Position numbers and translations under genes: made by a program. This document shows, in pieces, positions 33,884 through 45,134 of a stretch of DNA of 64,000 nucleotides. The stretch lies in the NCBI GenBank assembly GCA_038373885.1, contig JAWZYV010016601.1, positions 62,001 to 126,000 of the forward strand, written 5' to 3'. Each line of letters begins with the position of its first letter. Positions within the stretch are counted from its first letter, which is position 1. Source of the stretch: Cheiracanthium punctorium. Its lineage: Eukaryota; Arthropoda; Arachnida; Araneae; Cheiracanthiidae. The notes beneath the pieces are model-generated. The model saw only the letters and a program-made list of their open reading frames with translations, did no database searches and was not told the origin of the DNA.

Positions 33884-34009
33884 ACGGTGTATATTTCTAT
33901 GATCTCCTCATGGGGAGGGATTGGGTGTTCTTTCAAGCATCCGTTCCAGTTCTATGCTTGTAGTCAGAAAAAAGAACAATATCACCACGTGCTCAATCGC
34001 CGGAAGTGA

Positions 34010-34173
34010 TAACACGGAAAAGTAGCTTCCAAAACGCGCTACAAACTACTGATTTTTTGTAGCGCACTACACACTACAGTGCTTTTTTAAAAAAGTAGCG
34101 CGCTACACTACAAACTATAAAAAAAGTATCGACTACTGTAGTTTCGCTACTTGTAGCGCGCTCCCAGACAGTG
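34010..34173 (-). repeat. Transposon end with GTAGCGCGCTAC motifs
   Basis: Contains repeated GTAGCGC and CTACAAACTA motifs. Read inverted from 34173 it begins CACTGTCTGGGAGCGCGCTA, comparable with the CAGTGGTGGGA start at 29790. No target duplication links the two ends, so they may be separate copies. Confidence 0.45.
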
Positions 34174-34250
34174 CATAAGCTTAAATCAAGCTTGAGATTT
34201 GGCTTGGCAATGCACGGTTGGCTTAAGCTGGATTTTCACTTGCAAAGTGC
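34163..34250 (+). repeat. CCCAGACAG-type transposon left end with AAGCTT motifs
   Basis: Begins CCCAGACAGTGCATAAGC and carries AAGCTTAA and CAAGCTTGAG motifs. The matching right end, with the same motif class, is at 44640-44835. The CCCAGACAG terminus is the one used by the 9788-12107 modules. Confidence 0.5.
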
Positions 34251-35037
34251 GGTGATGGCGCCATCTGTGAAAGAGAATGGACACTAATTGTCTAGCGCCC
34301 TCAAATTTGTTGAAAGTTTGTAAAAGATGTGTTTTAACGGGGATGGGTTTTTTATTACCAGTGCCATATTACCGGCAGGGCAAACGGGGCAACTGCCCAG
34401 AGCCTACAGATTTTAGGGCCCAAAAATCTTACATCTTACACTTTTGTAATTTTAAAATAAAATTACAAAGGATAAAAAAAATTCAGAAGTTAAATCATTT
34501 TTTTAATTATAAACTACGAACAATGAAAATAATTCAAATTTACATTTGTATAAATTAATTTAAACTTATTTTTAATTCTTCGAAATGCTCTATATCAATA
34601 TAGCATACCAATATGTAGGAAAATAACCACATTTGTAAACAGAATTTTTAGCGTTAAAAAATAGCAAAATTTTTCAATTATTTGTTATTTTAAGAAATAT
34701 TTACAAAAATGACTAAAGTGTTTGTATTCCATATATGTTAGCAACTGTGATATAGCATTTCGAAGTAACGTTTAACTATGTGTTTCTTTCATTTCAGATT
34801 ACTTAACACAAAATTTGTGTTAAGTAAGTAAACCCCGTCTAGTTTTCCAAATATGGAAATTCTTCAAAATAAAATACAATTATACTACGAAATTGATTTC
34901 AAAATCACACATAACACTATTTTAATTTTGATGCATCCCATGGAAAAATAAAAGAAACAAATAACACATCGCCCACTTATAATCTGGCGAGAAAACAGCG
35001 TGGTAAGTCACATCAAACTTTAGTCAGAGCTGCACTA
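34251..35037. other. Gene-free interval
   Basis: No gene. 34357-34430 (GGCAGGGCAAACGGGGCAAC) is typical of a decayed hAT-type end. The remainder is AT-rich. Confidence 0.5.
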
Positions 35038-35300
35038 GGCACCGGTGGCGGAATGGATAGCGTGCTCGACTGCGAAGCCAAAGGGCCCACCCTAGCAGCA
35101 ATCTTTGCTCGGGCTTTACCAGGCCTATGATCGGTGCATCAGTTATTCATCGCCTGATCATTACTGATCATCCTTAAATTTTCGTATGTTCATCTTTTCC
35201 CGATGATCGAATCTTTACACTGAGATCTGATAGGCGCTTTCAAGATTGCGAAGGGTAAAGCGAGCAAACAGGTTTATATCGGTCTTTCTACCAAGTAGCT
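35038..35300 (+). repeat. tRNA-like fragment interrupted by a CGATGA-family end
   Basis: GGTGGCGGAATGGATAGCGT resembles a tRNA A-box region, but no B box follows. At 35090 the sequence switches to CCCTAGCAGCAA followed by TCATCG/TGATCA motifs, the left end of the family seen at 8336, 29779 and 44506. Not a functional tRNA. Confidence 0.45.
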
Positions 35301-35909
35301 GAACGGCTCGATATCTCCGTTCCTTCATTAATGTGCAAAGAGCATCATATGCACACCATATGTTTGTTTTAAGGTTGCTGATTGGCTAAGCTATTACGCG
35401 GGAAGACAAGACAGGCGACAAAATGCTGAATCATGTTGTCCTCTTCCTGCTCTTAGCTTTGTCGTGTTCTCCTGTATGTATCTATCTTGTGCTAGCTAAA
35501 AGGGCACCTTGCCTTAGTCAATCTCTGTCAAAGAGGGGAGACAAGGAATATTTTTAAAACAAAATTTGTCAGCGACTAAAAATTCTGGAAGTTTCCTGAA
35601 AAAGTGCGAAATTAATATATATATATATATAAGAAATTTTCCTTTGTGTAAATTTTTAATGACATTTCATTCAAAAACTTGCATTCTTCCCTAGAACAGC
35701 CTTGAAGAAAAGGATATTTAGTTATAAAATTATATATGCATATGAAAGTACATGAATTAATTGATACAATAAAAGAAATAAACAAGCTAATATGCAAATC
35801 AACGATATATGTGCCAATTTTTATCGATTGCTCAGTTTAAAAGTTTCACCAAAGGTCATAGGCTTCACATCCTAAGTTGCAAGGCGTTTGCTCTTCCGAG
35901 ATGAATATA

Positions 35910-36170
35910 CCCAGCTAGAAATGTCTTCACTTTTTTTGCAAAAAAAGTATAGATTGTGTACAATTTGTGCATAAAAAGTGGATATTTTTTAATATTTTGA
36001 AAGCATACACTTTTTGTGCAAATTATATACAGTTTTTATGCATACTAAAAAGTGAATATTCTATATTGTCAAAAATTGTGCACAAAAAGTGTATACTTTT
36101 CAAAGTATTCAAAATATTCACTTTATATGCAAATTTTTTGCACAAGAAGTGCAAACATTTTCTAGCTGGG
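35910..36170. mobile_element. 261-bp MITE with TTTTTGTGCA motif array
   Basis: Ends CCCAGCTAGAAA and TTTCTAGCTGGG form a perfect 12-bp inverted pair. The interior repeats CACTTTTTGTGCA-like and AAAAGTG(A/T)ATA motifs on both strands about every 30 bp. A lone TCTAGCTGGG end is at 37074-37083. No coding sequence and no clear target duplication. Confidence 0.7.
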
Positions 36171-36673
36171 ATTTAAGCAGTTTGAACAGTTTTCGCAAAA
36201 TCTCAAAATCTAATCGAAATTTTAAGAAACTTTAGGGGCATAGTTCAAATTGTACGACCACCTATCGTGTCACTAAATTTTGCTTTATTCACTTAAGTCG
36301 TATGTGATGCGCCGACAAAAATTTACGCAGTTTGAAACTATTTTCAGAAAAAATCTCAAAATCTAATTTTTTTTTTTTAATCCGACGATTATAGCTTAAG
36401 GTGAGTGACCACCTATCAGGTCAACAAATTTTATTTCATTCGCTTCAGTTTTACGTGATGTGCGAATAAGAAAAGACAGAACGACAGACAGACAAACTTT
36501 TTTTTTTTTTTTTTAACGGACGCACACAGGTCCCAAATGCTTAAAACGGATAGAAATCGCAAAATCTTTTTAATTTTGAGTAGTGTACAGGAAAAGTCTA
36601 GTTTTATTTAATTAGAAACTTAAATGTTCCAATTCCGAACTTGAAACAACAATCACTTCAAATTTTAGTCTCG

Positions 36674-36974
36674 CCAGTAACGAGTCAGACCCCCGTCTAG
36701 TGGTTAGAATGCCCGGCTACCAAGCGTTAGTTCTCCTGTTCGAAACCAAGGGTGGAATTCTCCGCCGGTGGTTCACGAAATCGTCGGTTGTTAGCTACCA
36801 ACTGGGCAGAACCAGTTGTTTGGTTACCGACTGCGATAACAACTGCGGAGGGAAACGGGAGGTCTTTTAGCCACTCACATGAACACCTTGACGCTCCTCC
36901 TTAAAACTCCACCTCAAGGCGGGGCAAAGTTAACGACTGCAAAAAATTAACGACGAGCGGAGAATCCAGCTGTA
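36674..36974 (+). mobile_element. tRNA-derived SINE (Glu/Asp-like head)
   Basis: The head GTCTAGTGGTTAGAATGCCC matches a tRNA A-box region and GTTCGAAACC (36738-36747) the B box. It is flanked by AGTCTCG (36667-36673 and 36975-36981). The body differs from the other two SINEs. Confidence 0.75.
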
Positions 36975-37770
36975 AGTCTCGGAAGCATGAAAAAAGAAGT
37001 TCAGATGGTAGCATTAAAATTCAAAGAGAAGAAGTTCGAATTTTTTTTTTTTTTTTACTTTAAAAAAATTTTATCTAGCTGGGATATACCCCAATTTTTA
37101 TCGATTGTTCAGTTTAAAACTTTTATCACTGGTCATAAGGTGTATGCTCTTCCGAGCAGTGGCGTAGCTAAGGGGGGGCAAGGGGGGACATCTGTCCCCG
37201 GGCGCAACACCAAAGGGGCGCCAAATCGATGTTATAAAATTTTAGAAGAAAAATATGATTTATATTCGTATTTTTATTTATTGACAGAAAAAGAAAAAAA
37301 TAGAACAATCGCAAATGAATTTTTTAACGAAGATGTAATCAAACTTTTCACAATGACTTGTACAGGAAATGTTTGCAGCTATTTCAGAAGATTCTCTTTG
37401 GAAATAAAGTTGAGCTTCCCCGTTCCTTTTTTCTTCTCTCTTGCGGGCTTCTGTGTGTTTATGGGATTCAAAATTTCTGTCGTGTAACTGCGTTTTTTAT
37501 ATTTGGCCATTTTTGTCACTGACTAAATTCCTAGGATGTTCAGAATTCTTGTTTACAGTATTTTATCAAGGTCAAAACATTACTCAAGTTTTCTTTATAC
37601 AATCAATTAATTCTTTATACAATCATTATCAAAAAATCAAAGCTGGAATCATTAAAGCTGTGGCCCACAATTCAGTCTTCAAATTGAACATGAGGCAAAA
37701 TATTTTTCAAAATACCGTGTATGTTTATCTAGAAAGTGCAACAAATCAGTCGTAAATTTTTTGACTCCTC

Positions 37771-37937
37771 CAGGGGCGTAGCCAGGAATTTTTCATGGGG
37801 GGGGGTTACGACCACTACAACTCATATATATGTATGCGTGAGTGTGATAATGTAGTGAAGAATATACATTTCGTATGGCCAAAAATTCCTCAAGGGGGGT
37901 TATGACCCCCCCTACCCCCCCCTTGGATACGCCCTTG
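37771..37937 (+). mobile_element. hAT MITE, left copy
   Basis: 167 bp, CAGGGGCGTAGCCAGG to GGATACGCCCTTG, closely similar to 41345-41514, sharing GTGATAATGTAGTGAAGAAT. Confidence 0.85.
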
Positions 37938-40099
37938 ATTTTAAGGTATCCAACTATGTTCGGAGACGATTTTCTTAAAATAACTAATATGTAACATTCT
38001 GAATATGTTTTTGGATGTGTTTCAAAGGAAAAACTTAAGAACTCATATTTATATTTATTTTTTTTTAAATGTAATTTATTAAAAAATTTAATGAAAATGT
38101 CATCGTTGGGGAAAACGATCTTCAAAAAATGCTTTTCAATATAATCAACTGCGGCTTTGCATGTGTACTCATCTAACTGTTGGTAATGGAACAGACCGCA
38201 GGTTAAGTCGTACTTACAAAACTTTCGGCTGTATGATTAGTTTAGTACAGTGAATAAGCATTTTTTCAAAATTCACTCTATTTTCTGGAATAAAAAAGCT
38301 GTAAAACATAATAAAATAGATCTACATCTAAAACCTGTGTTCTATTACTCTCACACAGGTCCAAGAAATATGTATGCTAAGTTAAATCATTTATAGTTCA
38401 TTAGTTCTTGAGAAATCATGTTTTTCGTGCAGTTAACTGCGAAAAAATTTCGTTTTTTAATAAAAACATTTAAAATTATGGGTTAATTCCTACTTTACGA
38501 TGCTTCTTGGCGCGTTTTTAAAAATTGCTAATTTGGCGCGTTTTCCCGTCTTGTCTCAGAAAACAAATAAGTCTCCAAGGTTACCACATTGAACTTTTTA
38601 TCGCCTCGTTGGCTAAGAAGCACCGTAATCTAGGAATCAACCAAATTTTGTCAACTGACTCTTACATATAGAATTAAAATAAAGGCCATTTTAGAATATC
38701 TGTGTATGGTACTTTGAGACAGTAAAATGAAAATGTGAATTTTCGCCAAAGTTAGCTTTGTCAACGTAGTCGAATACTTTAACATTTATTCAATAGTCTT
38801 TGGGCATTCATTCACTCCTTTGGGTAATATTTGAGCTGATTTCAACATGAAAAGTGCCATCTAGTAGACTTTTTTTTTTTTTTTTTTTTTAGCTAAACGT
38901 CCTGAAAAATTACCTTGAGTGCATCTCATGCTTCCATATGCCAAATTGGGTAGCAATCTGCTCACCGGTTACAGTTGCAGAATGCTGTTTGTAGGGGAAA
39001 TTTAACTATAACCGCCCTCTACTATTAATTTGATTCTCTAAAGAACGTAAACTGATACGGGACTCGGTGATACTATAGTTAGCGAGATCACTCTGATCTC
39101 TGGTGCAGACGAATGACAAATGGATAGCCCGTAAGCAGGCGCGCTGGGGTAAATTTCACCCCAGCGACTTTTTTTCTTCGTAAAATGGGATAAATTTTTT
39201 GAGAACAAGTTTGCCCCGTCTTCTACCTTTCAAAGTCAAGGTATAGTTGGGGTGGGTGAAGGAATTTCGTTTCTTTGTTATCCGGAAGATTCCACTTTGG
39301 GATTAAATACTCCCGTGCGACTAACAACGTTTCATTACGTTGTTAACGTAAACTAAGTATAAACTAAATGTAAATTAACTATGACGTTACACTACTGGTA
39401 TGTATTGACAAAAGGCTATTAAATGAAATTAATATCATATTAGTAAAGTAATTAGTGTTTTTAGGTATAAAGCATATCATATGCGATTTTCTTCTCAGAA
39501 AGCATGGTATTTAAAGAAACTGCCAGAAAATCTCTAAATAAATATAAAAAGCACGATTTCTTCCCATGGAACGTAACAGAACTGATGTATTTTATGTTAT
39601 AACTCCACAAATTTGTTTTTAAAACGTTTTTAGTCAAAAATATAAAGAAGACAAAATGGGATACGATTTACCCCATGCGACTGCTTAAGTTACAAAAGTA
39701 GACGCGCGTGCTTACGGGTTAAAGAAGTATCCCCCCAAAGCATGTGTAAACAAAAAGTTTTGCGGCGTAAACAACGCATCGCAATATGACGCAAAAATTT
39801 CTACTAACAATGAATCCAGTAAAATAGTATTTGGAACTTTAATACATTGTTGTAAACAATACCAAGTTACAGTTTCAAAGCTAAAATTGGGGACGTATAT
39901 TATTGTCAATGAGAAATATTTGCAACAATCAGCAACACAAATCATTTCTATCTAAGCTCTTGGAATAGATGCTTGGATTTCTTCTATAACTGCTTTATTT
40001 CGGTGCTTGAAACTGTATTTACCATACTTTTTAAGCATTTGAACTAAGTGGTTTGATTATTTTGGTGCAAAATATTTTTTGTACCGTTCGTTTTGGTGC
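37938..40099. other. Gene-free interior of the composite segment
   Basis: No gene is supported. 38459-38700 contains two TTGGCGCGTTTT-like phrases, and 39140-39190 has a short inverted pair around CACCCCAGCG. The 77-residue frame at 39712-39945 has no recognisable domain. Confidence 0.45.
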
Positions 40100-40981
40100 T
40101 GCTATCAGAAATTATATTTGATGGCAGTGCTGTAGCATTTTCGGCTTTCTTCTTGGCCGCTTTTTTATATGCAAGGCGTGGCGAAAGTATTTCCGTTGCA
40201 TCAGATCCGGGCAGGGCCTGATTATGGCCTAGGCACAGTAGGCCCGTGCCTAGGGCCCCAGATTTTTTATGGGGCTCCCAAAACCAAACAGCAAGATATT
40301 TTTTACAAATTTAGAAAAAAAAATTGCTAACAAAATAAGTTTAGGGTCTACAGCAACTATGGTGTCTTAAGCCGCGATAAAAATGATCTCACAATTCTTA
40401 CTTTTGATTATGCGTACGTTTGTTATGTTATTTAACAATGAAAATGCTGCCAAATCAGGATGTATAACTTGAAATATTCCATCATATTGTTGGAAATCAG
40501 GCACTTTATTGCTTACATGTAATTACAAAAAGTATTTTAATTACAGAAAAAAATTTAAAGTATATACAGTCCCTTAAGAATTTGGATTTGAATTCATAAT
40601 AATTCTTCAATTTGCATAAATTTTGTACAAACTAAAAATTTCATAAAAGGGGGGGGGGAAATTAATGCTGTGCCTAGGGCCCCGAAGTACCTTAATCGGG
40701 CCCTGGATCCGGGTCTCGCTGTTCCACAGAGTGAGCCGGATACTGATGGCGAGGAATTTGCGGACGCCAACTCCTCGCTCGGTTCGTACGCTACGGCTGC
40801 TCCGCTGTCTGTGGCCGCACCCGAATCCTCTCCGCAGTATCCACCCGATCTGATGGAACGGTTTTTGGATGACTGCTTTTTCAGCGTGGCGCCGTTAATG
40901 GTTTTCAGCGACGAACAGCAGGCCAGGAGCAAACAGTTTAGGAAACGCTTGGCTCTTATTTTTTGTTGCTTTAAAATTTAA
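40100..40981 (+). pseudogene. Unidentified coding-like fragment interrupted by a hAT MITE
   Basis: Downstream of the MITE (40706-40981) the frame is GC-rich and protein-like: an acidic Pro/Ser-rich stretch (PQSEPDTDGEEFAD), then PDLMERFLDDCFFSV and a basic end. Upstream of the MITE (about 40100-40203) the same frame encodes a hydrophobic segment followed by YARRGESISVAS. Both parts are in the same frame once the 494-bp insert and one 8-bp duplicate are set aside, which supports one former exon. I do not recognise the family; a membrane-associated host gene fragment or an element-borne gene are both possible. Confidence 0.35.
40212..40705. mobile_element. hAT MITE with 8-bp duplication GATCCGGG
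   Basis: 494 bp with ends CAGGGCCTGATTATGG and, inverted, CAGGGCCCGATTAAGG, flanked by GATCCGGG (40204-40211 and 40706-40713). The 8-bp duplication and CAGGG end are hAT hallmarks. It contains no transposase. Confidence 0.92.
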
Positions 40982-41344
40982 AGCGTCAAAAAATAATGCT
41001 TTTTCGCTCACAATTAAAAACCGAACAAATATCTGCTTTTTATGCGGTTTTTGGCTCAGGACAATTAAAAACCGATCCCTATCTGATGTGGCACCACCTT
41101 GTCGCGGTGGATAGGCTTTGAAACTAAGAGTGCCACGAAAATGATTTGAAACTACAATTGTTTGTGAATGAATTTTTCGATAAAAATTTTAAATACAATT
41201 CTCATCTATTGAATAGCCCGCTTGGTTTAAGCTGGGAATGACACAGCAAAAAGAAATGATATTATACTATTTTCGTTATTTAAAATATAAATTTTGTACG
41301 AGGGTTGTTTTTTATTCAACCTCCGATGCACAGTCAAAGAAAGC

Positions 41345-41514
41345 AGGGGCGTAGCCAGATATTTTTCATGGGGAGGGGGGTTACGACTACTACAACTCAT
41401 ATATATGTATACGTGTGTGTGATAATGTAGTGAAGAATATACATTTTGTATGGCAAAAAATTCCTCATGAGGGGTTATGACCCCCCTAACCCCCCCCCCT
41501 TGGCTACGCCCCTG
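41345..41514 (+). mobile_element. hAT MITE, right copy
   Basis: 170 bp, CAGGGGCGTAGCCAGA to GGCTACGCCCCTG, same orientation as the left copy; its right flank is GACTCCTC. Confidence 0.85.
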
Positions 41515-42843
41515 GACTCCTCAGCTACCTTGTTGTCGGAAGACTATCGACCAGAGGCTTCTGTGTATTCGTTATGTCTACGCGAACCGTCTACTAGGTA
41601 CTATCATCTAGTACTTGAGTCATAAATTAACGTTCTGGATGCGTAGCGGCTCACCCATTTGAACACATGAGCACGCGAACTCCCAAGGTAAAATATATAA
41701 AATAAACACATTAACAAATTATTTTCTTTTTAATATTAAGTACACTTCTACATTTTTGTGAATTTAAAACTGGAGTTTTACTCTTTCCCTCCCTTCCTCC
41801 ACTATTATTAAAACACGCTTATTATAGCAGACTTTAATCGATCGCTTGTGCGAACGGAAAAATTCCATTCTGATCCGCTTTCTGCGAACAGAAGCGGAGA
41901 GAATTGAGAAGTATGACTGTACTGATATCATTCCGTTCACACATTTTCGGTGTGCACAAGGGACATTTTTTTGCTGTTTTCTCTTCCGGATTTTCCTTCG
42001 GTTTGTTACGTTCGGTTAGTTAATCCATTTTTATTTCGTTTTCTTATTATTTTCTTTATTTCTATTCTTTTCCCTATAATATTTTTTTTACCAACTAGTG
42101 TAAATAATTAAGATGAGCAAAAGAAGTGTTTCGGAGCTATAGCAAGTAAAATTTTCAATACTATCCTTTTACAAAAAATTGAAATAAAATGAATCAAGAC
42201 TGTACCTTTGCTAACACTTATCTTGGTGGCGAAATGTAAGATAAAATATTACTTGTTTTCTGTCAGTTGCGTGCATTGTTTTCCTTTAACTGCTGGAAAC
42301 GCAAATATATTTTAATTTGTAAGGTGCGTCGTATCTGCATATTTAATTTTCGACATTTGTTGTCTGAATCTCCATTTAAATAACCCACGAGCCGCAGTTG
42401 TCTGGATGCTCCCTCGTAATTCGAGATGTTTTTTTTCTCATATGTTTCTACTTGGTCTTTTAAGATTGGCTTTCATTCCTGTTATTATAATACTCTGCTG
42501 TACTTGTCTTTTTAAAAAGTTGCATATTTGTACTGTAGAAACTGCTTTAAAGTCTTCGTTTCTGGTTCTCCTCGGCAAGAGAACCTTCCAGTTAAGGTAA
42601 GAAATATTGTACTTTTGCAATTTTCTATATTGCTAAATGCTAATTATGATTTTTTGAAAAAAAAATGCTTGTTTAAAAGTTTCCAGTGCTTAAGGTTGTT
42701 CTTTTAATAATATGTTTACAAGTAATAATACAAGAAATAATACAAGTTTTGAGCATCTTCTTTAAAAAAAATCCGTTTATATCAGAAACTGGGAAAGAAT
42801 TCAAAATGTCTTGTAGGTCAAATGCCAGCAATTTTTTTAAAAA

Positions 42844-43572
42844 CTAGGGGCCAAGGCCCCCAGACTCGCTACGCTCGCTTTTCGTATGAGGGATTCGGCC
42901 CCAAATCAGGCTTATTCGTAAAAAAGACATAATTTCAACAGACAAAACCCGAAGATTGGATCAGATAGAATGTTACTGAACTAAGCTACACATTGCTTGA
43001 TTCTTGCATCTTCATTGGTACATAAAAATTTAAACTTCACACTACAGTAGTCCCCCTACTCCTCATAACACGGAAGATATTTTGTTATGGGAATCCGTGT
43101 TGTACGGGTCCTGAGCTATACTCCACCTGAATTGCGGAATCCGCTTACAATCGCTGGAAAAATTATTTGCACTCCTCAGAAACACAATGATTTTTAAAGT
43201 TGCCATTCAAAAGTTATATTAATTAGGAGCTAAAGCGTAATAAAATCAGAACATCTGTTTCAGCCGTATTTTTAATAATGTAAAACCTATTGGACACCTT
43301 GCGAATTTGCCACCAATGGCGATTTTTCATTATTTGGCGACTTGCGTACATGTAAAGTTAATAAAAGCTACGGAACAGACAGAATAGCCTGCCACCCATG
43401 GCGACTTTTCATTATTTGGCGATTTACACATGCTCACAACCTATATTTACTGTTCATTTAAGGTTACCGGAAAACCGTTATCCATATTTTCATTTACATA
43501 ATCGTTTGCAGATTGGCGTACTTAACACCACGAATTATACCATCTCGTCGCGCTAGCAAATATCCAAAGTGT
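42844..43572 (-). mobile_element. Helitron-like non-autonomous element, copy 2
   Basis: 729 bp, inverted relative to 28606-29329. Read on the - strand it ends in the same hairpin and CTAG followed by T. It is inserted inside R1 copy 2. Confidence 0.55.
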
Positions 43573-43966
43573 ACTCCAAAGTGTTTAGTTCCCTCAATGG
43601 AGAGAACTAAAGCTCCCCTTGAAGGTGGAGAGTTAAAAGAGAATTTTTTTAATAGAAAATTGTCAGTTAATGAATTACAATATTTTATTCTAAAATTTGT
43701 CCTCAGATTATTTCTATCACATTTTTACCCCCCCCCCCCAAACAAAAAAATGCTTTTAAATAAATACTTCCATTTAGTATAGCAAGTTATATGAAGTACA
43801 GTTGAACTCGATTACAAAGTAAATGAAAAGACCAGATCATTATTAATAACTCTACATAACGAATTGCGTTGATAATGGACTTCTATGGGTAAATGGTATG
43901 GCTTTCTATGGACAAATGGTAAGAAGGTTTTGACGTTAAAAGAAAGTAGCTATAATCGGCAAACAA

Positions 43967-44044
43967 CCCTACTAGCAATTTTGCCCGGGCCATCATCGAC
44001 TGGCTACGTGGCCGGTGGTAGCCCGAGCAAAATTGATAGTAGGG
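43967..44044 (+). mobile_element. 78-bp mini-MITE with empty site in R1 copy 1
   Basis: CCCTACTAGCAATTTTGC at the left, AAAATTGATAGTAGGG at the right. R1 copy 1 (about 13625-13655, inverted) has the uninterrupted flanks GGCAAACAAGCCAAAATG, so the insertion boundary is known to within about two bases. Confidence 0.8.
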
Positions 44045-44273
44045 TAGCCAAAATGAAACCAAGAAAGGAAGGGAGGGGATTTAAGGTATTTTAAATAGTT
44101 GTATTTTTAATAACAAATTTTTATTTACATTTTTTTTAATTTTCAGACATTACAGTTTTTTATAGCACATTTACGGGTTTGCCCCCTTCCCCTTTTGGGG
44201 GGTAAGTTGGGGGAGGGCGCAAAATCTTCAGTTGTCCCCGGGCGCTGGTAACCCTAGCTACGCCTCTGCTTCC

Positions 44274-44639
44274 GAGATGAATATAACCCCAATCGCATCG
44301 GCTTTAAAACGGCTCTACTTCCAATTCCCCCCCCCCCCCCCTTGCCGATGATCCAACCCTACTATTCGGGAGATTACATGCCCGAGCAAAATCCGAGATA
44401 AGAGCCCCCGACGCGATGAAGAACCTTGCATGGCGCGCGCTGCGCTTCCTCCCTGTCCGATCATCGGCTTTTCAGGAACCGATGACCGTTTGCTACTAGG
44501 GCGGGTTCTATTCTAGCCACGAACACTCGATGGGCTTAAATTAAATTGAAATTTCAGCGTGGAGGGGGAAAATGCGCGGAAAAATAAATTACGGCACGTT
44601 AGCCAGCGGGCGCCCCGTGTATTTAGAAAATTTTCTTTT
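44274..44639. other. CGATGA-family fragment
   Basis: Contains a C run (about 44327-44341), GATGATCC and ATCATCGG motifs and the right end TTTGCTACTAGGG (ending about 44506). No gene. Confidence 0.45.
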
Positions 44640-44835
44640 GGGAAATTTTTTTAAGCTTGAAATGTCAAGCTTGATTCAAGCTTGAAATGTCAAGCTTAAT
44701 GCAAGCTGGGCAAACGTAAACTAGAACACTTGATTCAAGCTTGCATCAAGCTTACACGATTGGAATTTTCAAGTTTAATTCAAGCTTATTGACTTGATAA
44801 ATCAAACTTGCTGCAAGTTTGCTGTGCTGTCTGGG
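44640..44835 (-). repeat. CCCAGACAG-type transposon right end with CAAGCTTGA array
   Basis: At least seven CAAGCTTGA/TCAAGCTT motifs over about 170 bp, ending TGTGCTGTCTGGG. The motif class matches the left end at 34163. If both belong to one element it would be 10.7 kb long, but no flanking duplication was found. Confidence 0.55.
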
Positions 44836-45037
44836 CTACTCCCCAGCCCTGCGTAATGGCATAATCTGGGGGGGGCGGGTTAACCCCTCCTTGAGTATAC
44901 ATCACTGTGTTGGGGTTATCAGACGATTCCTGGTGCTCAGCATCCAACGTAATTTTTTGTAAGCCCGAAGCACCCGCATAAACATCTTTTCTTGGCCCTT
45001 TCTGCGAACTTCAAAGTATGACTTGTCGCTAAAATTT

Positions 45038-45060
45038 CTGTGGGTGCGGAGCACCCACAG
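45038..45060. other. Perfect 10-bp stem hairpin
   Basis: CTGTGGGTGC and GCACCCACAG separated by GGA. About 550 bp upstream of the HECTD1 start codon. No poly-T follows, so it is not an obvious terminator. Confidence 0.5.
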
Positions 45061-45134
45061 ACAAATGTGGTCAAAGGTCAAGCAGTAGGGGAAGACGTTC
45101 TGATGTTCTGAAGTCCCGTTCTCCATTAGTTAGA

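Larger units (their letters stand above)
37771..41514. mobile_element. Composite segment bounded by two hAT MITEs with an outer 8-bp duplication
   Basis: The outermost ends CAGGGGCGTAGCCAGG (37771) and CTTGGCTACGCCCCTG (ending 41514) are flanked by identical GACTCCTC (37763-37770 and 41515-41522). Each side is a complete MITE (37771-37937 and 41345-41514) in the same orientation, and the inner edges of these MITEs carry no matching duplications. This is the pattern expected if two MITEs moved together with the 3.4 kb between them. The interior has no transposase; it contains the insertion at 40212-40705 and a coding-like fragment. Confidence 0.75.
41695..44273 (-). repeat. Long interspersed repeat R1, copy 2, with nested insertions
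   Basis: Inverted copy of 13409-15338. Removing the Helitron-like insert (729 bp) and the mini-MITE (78 bp) brings its length near that of copy 1. The hAT-like end CTAGCTACGCCTCTG lies at 44259-44273. Confidence 0.7.

Noticed and set aside
35038..35084. Possible tRNA gene
   Set aside because: An A-box-like sequence is present but there is no B box or acceptor stem, and the sequence is interrupted by another repeat.
36987..37487. 166-residue open frame on the + strand
   Set aside because: It runs through a poly-T stretch, a MITE end and a CAGTGGCGTAGCTAAGG transposon tip; the apparent Gly-rich stretch is translated repeat.
40594..40932. 112-residue open frame on the - strand
   Set aside because: It crosses the hAT MITE boundary; the + strand frame is continuous across the insertion site and is the better candidate.
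34163..44835. A single 10.7-kb transposon spanning the two CAAGCTTGA ends
   Set aside because: No target duplication, no transposase between, and the interior is made of independently bounded elements; kept only as two separate ends.
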